The translations under genes and the position numbers were made by a program. Below are positions 1 to 9,300 of a stretch of DNA of 9,652 nt, piece by piece. Source of the DNA: Saprospiraceae bacterium (lineage in GTDB: Bacteria; Bacteroidota; Bacteroidia; Chitinophagales; Saprospiraceae); the NCBI GenBank assembly GCA_020852155.1, contig JADZBJ010000475.1:1-9652 (forward strand), read 5' to 3'. Within the stretch, counting starts at the first letter, position 1. Each line of letters starts with the position of its first letter. The notes under the pieces are model-generated. The model saw only the letters and a program-made list of their open reading frames with translations, was not told the DNA's origin and searched no databases.

Positions 1-44
1 ACTCGAAAAGATAAATCCCCAAAAACCATTCACTACTAAAAATC

Positions 45-1394
45 ATGTTTTTTCGCTGTCTTCCCTTGCTTTTTCTCCTGCTGACGGGTCAGGTTTTGTT
101 TGCACAACAACGCGTTAAGGCTGATCCGCGCCCGACGCCTGACCAGTTGGCGGCGCAGGACATGGAGTTCTACCTGTTCACGCATTTTGGCCCCAACACC
201 TTTACTGATCTGGAATGGGGGCACGGTACAGAAAAGGCCAGTTCATTTGCGCCGACAGCGCTGGATTGTCGCCAATGGGCGCGTATTGCCCGCCAGTGCG
301 GAGCGAAGGGTATCATCATTACCGCCAAGCACCACGACGGTTTTTGCCTGTGGCCCAGTCAATATTCCACACACACCGTCCGGGAAAGCGGCTGGAAAAA
401 TGGTCGCGGCGATGTGCTCCGGGAACTATCCGAAGCCTGCGCCAAAGAGGGCATCAAATTTGGCGTTTACCTGTCGCCCTGGGATCGAAATCACCCTGAT
501 TACGGCACGCCGCAGTACAACGATGTCTATGTGAAAATGCTGAAAGAAGTGCTGACGCAATACGGCCCGGTTTGGGAATTGTGGTGGGACGGCGCTAATG
601 GCGAAGGGCCAAACGGTAAAAAACAGGTGTACGACTGGCCGCGGTTTAAAAAGACGGTGCAGCGCCTGTCGCCGCATACGGTGGTTTTCAGTGATGTTGG
701 CCCGCAACTACGCTGGGTCGGCAACGAGCAAGGCTTTGCCAACAAAACCAACTGGAATTTGCTCGATACCGCGGGGTTCACGCCCGGACAGGGCGCACCG
801 CATCCTGACACCTTGCAACGCGGCAACATGAATGGCCAGGCCTGGATTTCCGCAGAGTGCGATGTGAGCATTCGTCCGGGCTGGTTTTATCACGCCAATG
901 AGGACAGCAAAGTCAAATCGCCGGAAGCCCTTTTTGAACTTTACCTGAAATCGGTGGGTCGCGGCGGGAATTTTCTGCTGAACGTTCCGCCAGATCACCG
1001 CGGGTTGTTTGCTGCACCGGATTCAGCCAGCCTGGCCGGTTTCGGGCAGTTGATGCGTGAAAATTTCAAAAATGACCTGTCTGCAAAAACGCAGAAACTT
1101 CCAACGGGAACTTATCGTGTAGATTTTCAAAAACCGGAGCAGATCAACTGCGTTGTCCTGGCTGAACACCTGAAATACGGCCAGCGTGTGATTTCCGGGG
1201 AAGTGGAAATCTGGAACGGCAACAAACGTGTCCACAGCCAGCCATTCACGACCATCGGCCACAAGCGCATCCTGACATTTTCGAGCATCACGGCTGATCA
1301 TCTGATCGTTCGGATTGACCAAAGCAAAAAGCAGCCGCGATTAAAGCCGGTATCTGTTTTTCAAATCGCAGAGCACTTGATTGAAAAGGAATAA
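45..1394 (+). CDS. Secreted GH29 alpha-L-fucosidase
   Basis: This 449-residue protein matches glycoside hydrolase family 29, which releases alpha-linked L-fucose from glycans with retention of configuration. Residues 1-20 form a signal peptide with a Leu/Phe-rich core and a likely cut after LFA, before QQ. The (beta/alpha)8 catalytic domain runs from about 30 to 340. It shows FTHFGPNTF (45-53), AKHHDGF (94-100) and SPWDRNHPDYG (144-154). ELWWDG (178-183) carries the expected nucleophile Asp182. AECDVSIRPGWFYH (270-283) carries the likely acid/base Glu271. The last motif is typical of the GH29-B (alpha-1,3/4-preferring) branch, so that specificity is an inference. A C-terminal beta-sandwich covers about 350-445. 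There is no T9SS tail and no lipobox, so a periplasmic location is likely. The ATG follows an A-rich leader without a Shine-Dalgarno sequence and places the signal peptide correctly. No SusC/SusD genes lie alongside in this window. Confidence 0.95.
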   Translation: MFFRCLPLLFLLLTGQVLFAQQRVKADPRPTPDQLAAQDMEFYLFTHFGPNTFTDLEWGHGTEKASSFAPTALDCRQWARIARQCGAKGIIITAKHHDGFCLWPSQYSTHTVRESGWKNGRGDVLRELSEACAKEGIKFGVYLSPWDRNHPDYGTPQYNDVYVKMLKEVLTQYGPVWELWWDGANGEGPNGKKQVYDWPRFKKTVQRLSPHTVVFSDVGPQLRWVGNEQGFANKTNWNLLDTAGFTPGQGAPHPDTLQRGNMNGQAWISAECDVSIRPGWFYHANEDSKVKSPEALFELYLKSVGRGGNFLLNVPPDHRGLFAAPDSASLAGFGQLMRENFKNDLSAKTQKLPTGTYRVDFQKPEQINCVVLAEHLKYGQRVISGEVEIWNGNKRVHSQPFTTIGHKRILTFSSITADHLIVRIDQSKKQPRLKPVSVFQIAEHLIEKE

Positions 1395-1428
1395 AAAAAG
1401 CCGCTCCGGGATGAACCGAAACGGCTTT
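1393..1428 (-). terminator. Intrinsic terminator downstream of tRNA-Asn
   Basis: A perfect 7-bp stem pairs AAAGCCG (1397-1403) with CGGCTTT (1422-1428). An inner 3-bp stem (1407-1409 with 1416-1418) can stack inside it. Read on the - strand, the hairpin starts two bases after the tRNA 3' end and finishes in seven T residues (complement of 1393-1399), the classic factor-independent layout. On the + strand the fucosidase stop codon lies directly before it, but only TTT follows the stem. It may therefore end + strand transcripts as well, though less efficiently. Confidence 0.8.
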
Positions 1429-1429
1429 G

Positions 1430-1503
1430 CGCCTCATTAAGGACTTGAACCTTAGACCTACGGATTAACAGTCCGCCGCTCTAACCGACTGAGCTAATGA
1501 GGC
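1430..1503 (-). tRNA. tRNA-Asn (anticodon GTT)
   Basis: The reverse complement folds into a full cloverleaf. The acceptor stem is GCCTCAT/ATGAGGC, the D stem GCTC/GAGC with a 9-nt loop containing GG, and the anticodon stem GCGGA/TCCGT with one G-T wobble pair. The anticodon loop CTGTTAA gives anticodon GTT. The variable loop has 5 nt. The T stem is TAAGG/CCTTA with loop TTCAAGT. The discriminator base is G (complement of 1430), as in bacterial tRNA-Asn. The next bases read CAA rather than CCA, so the 3' CCA is not encoded and must be added by the CCA-adding enzyme. The gene sits alone between the convergent fucosidase and the divergent psuG. Confidence 0.97.
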
Positions 1504-1523
1504 AGCTGCTTTTTTTAGCGGGG

Positions 1524-1555
1524 CAAAGATAATGTCACTCTGATTTAATTTTCAA
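1524..1555 (-). promoter_or_regulatory. Bacteroidota-type promoter for tRNA-Asn
   Basis: On the - strand, TATCTTTG (complement of 1524-1531) fits the Bacteroidota -7 element TAnnTTTG exactly. TTG (complement of 1553-1555) lies 21 bases upstream and fits the -33 element. Transcription would begin about 10-15 bases before the tRNA 5' end at 1503. The -33 element ends only 24 bases before the psuG ATG, so the tRNA promoter occupies most of the psuG leader. The match is read by eye; no start site has been mapped. Confidence 0.7.
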
Positions 1556-1579
1556 CCTTTGTTCAAAAAAAACTTTTTG

Positions 1580-2485
1580 ATGTCTCCATTTTTATCGTTT
1601 TCCGAGCCCGTACAAGCCGCTTTGAGTGAAAAACGCCCAGTTGTAGCCCTCGAAAGTACCATAATTGCCCACGGAATGCCCTGGCCTCAGAATGTTGAAA
1701 CAGCGCTCAGGGTTGAAAAAATTATTCGCGACAATGGCGCAGTGCCCGCTACGTGCGGCATTATTCATGGAAAATTGACCGCCGGACTGACGCTGGACCA
1801 ACTGGAATACATGGGTAAAAACGGCCGTCAAATCCGAAAAGCCAGTCGCCGTGACCTGCCATATTTAATCAGCCAGCAACAAGACGGCGCTACGACGGTC
1901 GCCTCGACCATGATTATTGCGCACCTGGCCGGTATCCGCATTTTTGCTACCGGCGGCATTGGCGGTGTGCACCGCGGCGCAGCCACCACCATGGATGTTT
2001 CGGCTGATTTACAGGAACTGGCCAACACGCCCGTGGCCGTCATCAGCGCAGGCGCAAAAAGCATCCTTGACCTGGGCCTAACGCTGGAATACCTCGAAAC
2101 ACAAGGCGTACCAGTTATTGGTTTTGAAACCAGCGACTTCCCGGCCTTTTTTGCCCGAAAAAGTGGCTTCAACGTTGACTATCGCCTCGACACACCGCAC
2201 GACATCGCCCGACTGCTGGATACCAAGTGGAAACTCGACAACAAGGGCGGCGTACTCATTGCCAATCCGGTGCCTGAAAAATGGGCTTTGGATGCCGACC
2301 TCATCGAACAAACCATTGCGCAGGCGGTCGTTGAAGCCGAAAAAGCAGGCATTCACGGCAAAGCCCTGACGCCTTTCCTGCTGTCGCGCATCGAACAACT
2401 GACCGGCGGTAACAGCCTGGCCACAAATATTGAATTGGTGTGTAATAATGCGGTGTTGGGCGCGCAAATAGCGGTTAATCTGTAA
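1580..2485 (+). CDS. psuG: Pseudouridine-5'-phosphate glycosidase
   Basis: PsuG reversibly splits the C-C glycosidic bond of pseudouridine 5'-phosphate to give uracil and ribose 5-phosphate, in cytosolic pseudouridine salvage. This 301-residue product aligns with E. coli PsuG (YeiN) almost without gaps, with numbering six lower. Functional residues known in the E. coli enzyme are kept: Glu25 (E31), Lys87 in KASRRDLP (K93), His131 in GGIGGVHRG (H137), Asp143 (D149), the Schiff-base lysine Lys160 in SAGAKSILD (K166) and Asn283 (N289). The ATG at 1580 is chosen over an in-frame TTG at 1559, because it gives the usual family N-terminus and the TTG lies next to the tRNA promoter. No Shine-Dalgarno sequence is visible; the leader is A-rich. 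The partner kinase gene psuK is not in the window. The 3' end converges on cutC. Confidence 0.95.
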   Translation: MSPFLSFSEPVQAALSEKRPVVALESTIIAHGMPWPQNVETALRVEKIIRDNGAVPATCGIIHGKLTAGLTLDQLEYMGKNGRQIRKASRRDLPYLISQQQDGATTVASTMIIAHLAGIRIFATGGIGGVHRGAATTMDVSADLQELANTPVAVISAGAKSILDLGLTLEYLETQGVPVIGFETSDFPAFFARKSGFNVDYRLDTPHDIARLLDTKWKLDNKGGVLIANPVPEKWALDADLIEQTIAQAVVEAEKAGIHGKALTPFLLSRIEQLTGGNSLATNIELVCNNAVLGAQIAVNL

Positions 2486-2491
2486 GTAGAA

Positions 2492-3202
2492 TCAGTGTAG
2501 GTTTCTGGCGATGGTTGTTAACTCCGCCTCATCCACCGTCCAGTATTCAAAATCAAGTCCCGCCAGTCCCTCTTTATTGGATGGCGTGGTTGTTCTTTTT
2601 TTGGCCGACAGGTGAAATTCTTTTGCGCCGGTGGCTTCGGCTAAAGCCGTCAGGTTACTGCTGTTGATGCCTCCGCCGGGCATGATCGAAATGCGCCCGG
2701 TGGCTTGTTCGACCAACTGACGAATCAGCGTCAGGCCTTGCCAGGCCGACGGTGCGCCGCCGGAGGTCAATATGCGGTCAACGCCCAGTGCAATAAGTTG
2801 TTCCAAAGCCTTTTCAGGGTTTTGGACAAAGTCAAAGGCGCGATGGCAACATATCTCCAGGCCGTTGGCGGCTTCTACCATTTTTGCCATGACAGGCATG
2901 TCGAGTTCAAAATTGGCATTCAATGCGCCGATCACCACGCCGTGAGCGCCTGCTGAATGGCAAAAGCGAATGTCGTCCAGCATGGCCTCGACCTCAACAG
3001 GCGTGTAGATAAAATCACCTTCGCGCGGTCGTATCAAGACCATCACCGGAATATCCAGTGCTGCCACAGCCTGTCTGATCAGCCCTGCCGACGGCGTGAC
3101 GCCGCCAGCATCTAATGCTGAACATAGTTCGATGCGCCGGGCGCCCAGACGTTGGGCCGTTATGGCTGCCGGAAGGTGCGTAATGCAGATTTCAAGAAAC
3201 AC
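2492..3202 (-). CDS. cutC: CutC family TIM-barrel protein (copper homeostasis family)
   Basis: This 236-residue protein belongs to the CutC family, a cytosolic TIM barrel linked to copper handling in E. coli but with no firmly established reaction. Family motifs appear in order: LEICITHL (3-10), RIELCSALDAGG (23-34), RPREGDFIY (58-66), CHRAFD (119-124), ILTSGG (144-149), IMPGGGI (173-179) and EFHLSAKK (195-202). Length and ends are normal for the family. The start is GTG at 3202. Reading upstream in frame to 3241 I found no ATG, and the GTG lies just before the conserved LEIC strand. It lies 144 bases downstream of the giant gene on the same strand, so read-through from it is possible. Its stop codon is 6 bases from that of convergent psuG. 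The family name is secure; a copper role in this organism is only inferred. Confidence 0.92.
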   Translation of the reverse strand: MFLEICITHLPAAITAQRLGARRIELCSALDAGGVTPSAGLIRQAVAALDIPVMVLIRPREGDFIYTPVEVEAMLDDIRFCHSAGAHGVVIGALNANFELDMPVMAKMVEAANGLEICCHRAFDFVQNPEKALEQLIALGVDRILTSGGAPSAWQGLTLIRQLVEQATGRISIMPGGGINSSNLTALAEATGAKEFHLSAKKRTTTPSNKEGLAGLDFEYWTVDEAELTTIARNLH

Positions 3203-3238
3203 TGGTTGATGTGATAATTTGATGATTGATGGATTTAG

Positions 3239-3338
3239 GCCGAAGGTAAAAGGTGGAGGGCAGAATTTTTTTTGCCTGAAAAATCGGCAATATACCCCTC
3301 AGCCCTCCACCATTTTCCTTCGACCTTCCACCCTTTGC
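3239..3338. repeat. Long imperfect inverted repeat made of degenerate 7-base units
   Basis: The core arms, 3241-3261 and 3302-3322, are reverse complements at 19 of 21 positions. The 40-base spacer contains a smaller inverted pair TTGCC/GGCAA (3272-3276 and 3286-3290). Both arms are periodic with a 7-base step. The + strand arm reads GCCGAAG, GTAAAAG, GTGGAGG from 3239. The - strand arm reads GCAAAGG, GTGGAAG, GTCGAAG, GAAAATG, GTGGAGG, GCTGAGG from 3338. As RNA from the giant gene it would form a strong stem. No T-tract follows the stem on either strand, so it does not look like a standard intrinsic terminator. It fills most of the gap between the giant gene and cutC. Confidence 0.75.
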
Positions 3339-3346
3339 CTATCCTG

Positions 3347-6300
3347 TTATTCCCGAATAATATTGACGCGTTCCTGCCAGAGTTTCCAGTTGTCGGATTC
3401 AATGACCATGAAATACAGTCCGGTAGCGCAGGATTTTAATTCCACCTGATGCTGTAACGGTCCGCTGATCAATACCTGACGGTGAATCACCTGGCCCAGC
3501 AAATCATACACAACCAAGGCGCTGCCCGGCGGCACGGCTTCTTCCGTATAAATGCGGAAAGAACCTGAAGACGGGTTGGGCGCTACCCTGGCCGTAATGT
3601 TTTTGGCTAGCGGGCAATCCGGCAAAGTGATACAATGCGGGAGCGAGTCGGGCCATGAACAACAATCAATGGGTTGTCCGTTGGCATTTTCACGCTGCAA
3701 GGTTACGTAAAAACAAACATCGTCGCCCGGCACACCGGAAATCGGTATCTGAATCACGGCGCTACTGCCCCACGGCAAACTAACCGGGAAGTCATTTTGC
3801 TGGATGAGCGCAGCTCCGCTGGTTTGCGTTATGCTGATGTTGTCTACCTGTACAGGCGGGTTGGTATAGTTGGTGACCTGAAGGCTGTACGTGTAGTCGC
3901 CCGCGCTTTGCTCGCAAGCGAGGCTCAGCGAATCAATTTTTGCACAGTCATAATCCGGTCTGTTCAGCTTACAATCAAAAGTCAGGGTGTCGTAACAAAG
4001 CGATGAGTCGCGGCCATACCATGTAATGACCATTTCCTGCGTCGAAGGAATGGGCGTACCAGAGCCATCTTCCCCGAAACAAACCAATGGCAACTGCCAG
4101 ACATTTTGAATGTAATTACCCTGCGGAGGAATGGCATCCCAGTAAATCTCGTTGTTACCCAGAATGTTCGTTTGCCAACCAGAACCGAAGTAGTTATCAA
4201 TCGTTGTAAATTGTACGCCGCTTGTAATGATCTCGGTGTTAACGCCGATAAAGAAATTGGTTGCTCCGGTGTTTAGCACTATGTTCCAGCAGCAGGAGTC
4301 GCCCGGCGTTGGGACATTGTATGCAAATGCAATTGTTTCAGGACAAGGACTGCAATCCGGCACGACGAAACAGATGGTGTCTTGACCTGAACAGCATTGA
4401 AGGTCTGGTTCGCCTGCGCAAACATCCTGTTTATGGATAATCGTAGTGAAACAAACGGTGTCGCCGGGTAGCGCTCCGATAATGTTGGCATTGAAGCAAT
4501 CGGATTGCCCACCTGTCAAGCCCGAAACACTGAAACACTCCGGCGACAGATGGTATCCTGCTCCAACCGGAACGAATTGCACTGAATTCACCGGCCATTC
4601 AATTCCTTCGCCAACAGTTATGCACAGTTTGGCAGCAGGTTGATTCCAGGTTTCACAATATACCGAGTCAACAGCTGTAGAAACACAGTTATCGCATTCA
4701 AGTGTCAACGTTTCCCGGCAGACAATTTGTCCATTCGAGCTGTAATAATTGATCAGGAGTTGCTGTGTTGGCGCAGTGGCATTTTTCAAACAAAAATGTA
4801 CAGCCTCGGAATAGCCTTTATCAATGTAAGTACCATAAGCCGGTGAAAAACTCGCCGTGTTGTTAAATCCTGAAAAGCCAAGTAAATTCCATTGGCTACC
4901 CGGAACAGGCGGCACGACCAGATCCGCGCCGTTCAGCACATCAATCTGGAAGCCCGTGAAATAATTGAGCAATTCATTGTTGATAATCAAGGTATAGCAA
5001 CAGCCTGATTGTGTGGTGTCAGGTAAAATTGTGGCATTGATTGAATCACAAGGTTCCACGGGTAATTCACAATTACCAAAAAGCACATTGGCCACCTGTT
5101 GGGCCGTTACAACCACGGTCATTGTTCCGCCTGCGGGAGTTGAAGGCATCCAGTTGGGTTGATTCGTTTCTGTGACGGTATAAGTTCCGGGCGGCAGGTT
5201 TGGAAAATAAAACTGCCCGTTGGCGTCAGAGGTAGCCGTACCGACGACGTTGTTGGCAGCATCGGTCAGTGTGAATGTCCATCCAATCAACATAGAATCC
5301 AGCGCTGTCCAGCCATCGGTATTGATGTCCAATACGCCGTCACAATCAAGGTCTTTGAATTTTGTTCCGACAATGCTGCCGTTTGGATTGGCACAGCAGG
5401 AATCAAGCAGCAAATTCAGGCCACTGACGGTACCGTTGAGGTTGACGCCCATGGCTACGTTTCCGATATTCCAGTGTGAAATACGAAGGCAGTATTTGCC
5501 TTTCGGCAGAAGCACTGTTTGATTAACAGATACTGGAGGGTTTTGATGATTCCACGGCTGGGTATTGTCACCACAGTTATTGGCAAGTGTCGTGACCAGC
5601 ACGTTGTTGTTGGCATCCCAAAGTTCGACAGCTCCGGCATCGTCAGACAGAAAGTCAAAATCAAAGGTTATTTCACTTTCTTCACACAAACAAAAACAAC
5701 GTTCATAGATGAATGGCGGGCAGCTACAATCGTTACTGCCGCAGTTGTTTATCGCATAGTCGTTGAACGGTACTGCTGAAATCCAAGCCGAACCGGAAGG
5801 GTTGGCCCAGGCGCCATAGTATGGCCCTACGACATTTGCAGGCATAGGCGGAGTAACTGGCGCTCCAGTCGGAACGGCTATGGTGGTCCAAAGCGGGTCG
5901 CTGTTGCCCGGCGCGATGAGGCCTCCGGTAGCAGGATCATACCCTGTGCTGATATTGAGTGTATTGGTCAGGCAGTTTGCATCGCAAGGCGGTTCAATTG
6001 GGCAAATAACACATTGAAACACATCCACATCGCCAATTTGAGTCTTGTCGGCTGTTGAATAGGTTCCGTTGAAATCTGCAAAAATATCCGTCATGTCATT
6101 ACTGGGCGATGGTGCATTGCCAATAGTGGCATTGACACCCTCCAGTCCGTACAAAACTCCTGGAACATGGTCAGCGATCATGTAGTTGGCTGTATTCCAA
6201 ATGATTGAATCGCAGCTGGCCATGGCATCGCCGTTTTGGTCAGAATAGCCATAGTCCACACCACCTGCTGAATTATTGCTTGAACCCAGGCCAGTGAATA

Positions 6301-9300
6301 CTTCTTTCACAACTGACCACACACCACCGATATTCACCAATTCGTGGGTTCTGGCTGTGTGCGGGAATCCGCGAGCAGTAATCAACATTTTTCCTGAAAC
6401 CGAAAACTCGATGTCCGTATATTTCATTGTCAGGCCTATGAAACCTGAAGGCGTAACGCTGCACGTCAGGCCTGGCAAGACGCCACATTCGAATTCCAAT
6501 ACTTCACCTCCGCCAGTATAAATACCGCCTGCTGCCGCTCCGGGAAATCCGCCTCCGGCCGTCAGGGTAAGGCTATATACAGCATTATTCATCCCGGGGT
6601 GCTCCTCACGGCTAAAATACACTTTGGTTATGCCACCAGTCGTGTAAGTTCCGATGCCCCAAAGGCGTTCATCTGCCGGAGCAACATCATTCGCTCCGTT
6701 GTCGAGCGCAAACGGGTCGTAAGCATCCAGTACAATGCCAGTAGATGGATTAATGCGGTATATGCGACCATCTTCGAGGTTAGTAACAAACAACTGATTG
6801 TGTATGGCATCCCAGGCAATATTACCCAGGCCGTTGCCTAAGCCGCCCGTATTGGGCAGGGTAGCGGTACCCACCACCGGTGTGTTGGTCGGAATCGTGG
6901 CAACCAGGTCTGTTACATTGTTGAGGTTGCTGCCATCTGCTTTATAAATACCGCTTCCTCCAGCTGTCCCTTGATAGGAAAGCAGGCCATACCAGTTATC
7001 ATCCAGGTTGTAAATATCTGTAGCGGCGAAATAGACATTTTGCTGATTGTCGGTAGCGATGCCAAAAACAGCACCGAGTCGGCTTACATCCCAGTTAGGG
7101 AACATGGTTTTGGTTGTAGCAGGGCCGGTCGTAGGGTTTAACCAGTCATCACCCAATGGGGCGGTGCTGTTGTAACGTACATCTATCAGGGCTGCTGAGG
7201 GTTCTCCGGGCCTGCCATAACAAGTCACCACGGCCTGACCGCACAAATCGGAAGTATTGCTGTTGTTGCAATTCACCACCAGGTAAATGACGCAGGTACA
7301 CGGCGTTTGACCGCAAAAGCCCTGAAGCGTCAGTTGATAGGTTCCGTTTTGGCTCATGGTAGAACCGTCAATAGATACCGCTACTACGCCCGTTAACGTG
7401 CCACCATCTACGACGACATTATCGCCCAAATGTTTGAGTTCCCAACTCATGTTTTCAGGGCTACAGGTTGCGCCAGGCAGACAGCCAAAGAAATAGGTCA
7501 GTTGGTACTGACTGCTATCTACCGGACAAGGCAGGTTGTACGACCCACCACATTGCACAGCAAAACCCTGGCCCGTTGCTTGCGAGAGTGCCATGTTCGA
7601 AAATCCGGCGCATTGGCAACTGCTGCCATTGTCGCAATTCACGGTTACGCTGAAAGTACACGTAGCCGTATTTTGAGAAGCATCCGTAGCGATATAGGCA
7701 ATAATTACGGAGTTTCCGCAATCAAAAAAACTGCCATTGGGATAACTGCTGGACAAGGTTACAGCACTACAATTGTCTGATGCGATCGGATCTGGCCAGT
7801 TAACCTGAGCGCCGCCATTTGTGGCGTCACCCTGGACAACCATGCTGGGCGGACACATGATGGTTGGCGACTGAGTGTCGGCCACCTGAACCTGAAACGT
7901 GCAGGAGGAAGAATTGCCGCAAGCGTCGGTTGCGATGTAGGTAACGTTCGTTGTACCGATATTTAACGGTTGCCCGGCGCCATTGCCCGAACCGCTGCCG
8001 GTAGTAGCGCCAGAGAAGACATACTGGCCGATTGTAGCGCCACAGTTATCAGTGCTGGTTCCGGTGTTGGTTAAATTAGCTACGCATTGCCCATTGGATA
8101 GCGGTATTCCGTAAGATGGTGGACAGGTGGTTGATGGTGCAATATTGTCTATTGCCGTTACTGTTGATTGACAAAACGAGATATGACCATTACAATCAAT
8201 AACCTCTACAACCAATTGCCGGGGCTGACAGGCATCCGCACAGGTAAATTGATTATTGCCATTAATGACATACTGCAAGGAATTAACAGGGCAACACTGG
8301 TCAAAAGCGTTTGGCACCAAATCAATAGGCGATACAAACACACCGCCGCCGCCTGGCGGCAAATTAATGGTCAGTGACTGGTTACAAACAATATTCGGTG
8401 GTTGTGTATCCGTGCTGTTCACCGCTACGATACAGGTGTCATTCCCAATATTGTCATGCGCTATACACCGAATTAATGTAGTGCCCTGAAAATAAGGCGC
8501 GGTCAGGGGTTGACCATCTAATCGTACGCAATCCACGGTACGGGTCATGGCATCCGAGCAACTGCTCCAGATAACGGTAGGCACATAATTTGGCAGCGTT
8601 GCCCCACATTCCACCTGAAGCGTGTCATCGCAATTCAGGATGGGTGGCACGGATTGATTGGTCACGCTCACCGACTGGCATGTTGTACAGGATGAATTAG
8701 GACTCGTAGCCGTAAGACAAACAGTGTAAGTGCCGCCGGTAGCATAGGCATGGCCCGGATTCGTCAGGGTTGATGTCGCGCCGTCGCCAAAATTCCATGA
8801 GTAATTGAATGTGCCGGAAGTGGTATTATTAAATGTTACAAAGCCGCAGTTGTTGGACGATGCCGTAAAAGTGGCCGGACAGTTGGTCGTGCCGCACACC
8901 TGATTCATGAACGTGCTGTCGCTGCAAATCCAGTTGGAAGTAGCGCCATCCAATGTAAATGTATTCAGCGTAGCATTGATCTGGCTGCTACAATCCAGCA
9001 GCGTCGTGAGGCCGGTATTGTTGCCAGCCGGCGTTCCCTGATCGAAGTCGTAATACGTTTTCAGGTTCGTTTGCGGACAAGCAAGTTTGCAGTTGCGCGT
9101 CAGGTTGATGTCAGCCTGCGTACGCGCTGTCGTCCAAACCCGCACCTCATCAATGGAACCTTGCCAGAAAAAGGTACTGGTGGTTGTGTTGAAAATGCCG
9201 CCGATTCGAAAACTGGACAATGAAAAAGAGCCGGTTACCGTATTATCCGAGAAAATCTGCACCCCGTCGAGGTATAAAATCAGCGATGTTCCCGACCTGA

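Noticed and set aside
1..44. Promoter for the fucosidase
   Set aside because: The 44 bases hold no TAnnTTTG-like element with an upstream TTG; the promoter probably lies outside the window.
100..534. Open + strand frame of 144 codons inside the fucosidase gene
   Set aside because: It is an out-of-frame shadow of the catalytic domain with Arg-rich, low-information sequence.
1502..1516. GCAGCTGC palindrome followed by seven T residues as a + strand terminator
   Set aside because: The palindrome leaves no room for a loop, and the alternative AGCT/AGCT stem has only 4 bp.
1546..1561. Possible + strand -7 element for psuG (TAATTTTC or AACCTTTG)
   Set aside because: Each misses one consensus base and neither has a TTG at the right distance upstream.
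1559..1579. In-frame TTG start for psuG adding seven residues
   Set aside because: The extra residues have no family counterpart and would be translated from the tRNA promoter region; the ATG at 1580 gives the normal PsuG N-terminus.
2474..2540. GCGGTTAA/TTAACTCCGC inverted repeat between psuG and cutC
   Set aside because: The pairing is split into short 4-bp blocks with a long loop and no T-tract, so it is not a credible terminator.
3219..3449. Possible small + strand gene of 76 codons
   Set aside because: It covers the heptad inverted repeat and then runs antisense to the conserved sorting domain; the protein is compositionally odd and matches nothing recognisable.
7430..7780. Open + strand frame of 116 codons inside the giant gene
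   Set aside because: It lies opposite a well-supported coding frame with clear Cys-rich and HYR motifs, and its translation shows no family features.
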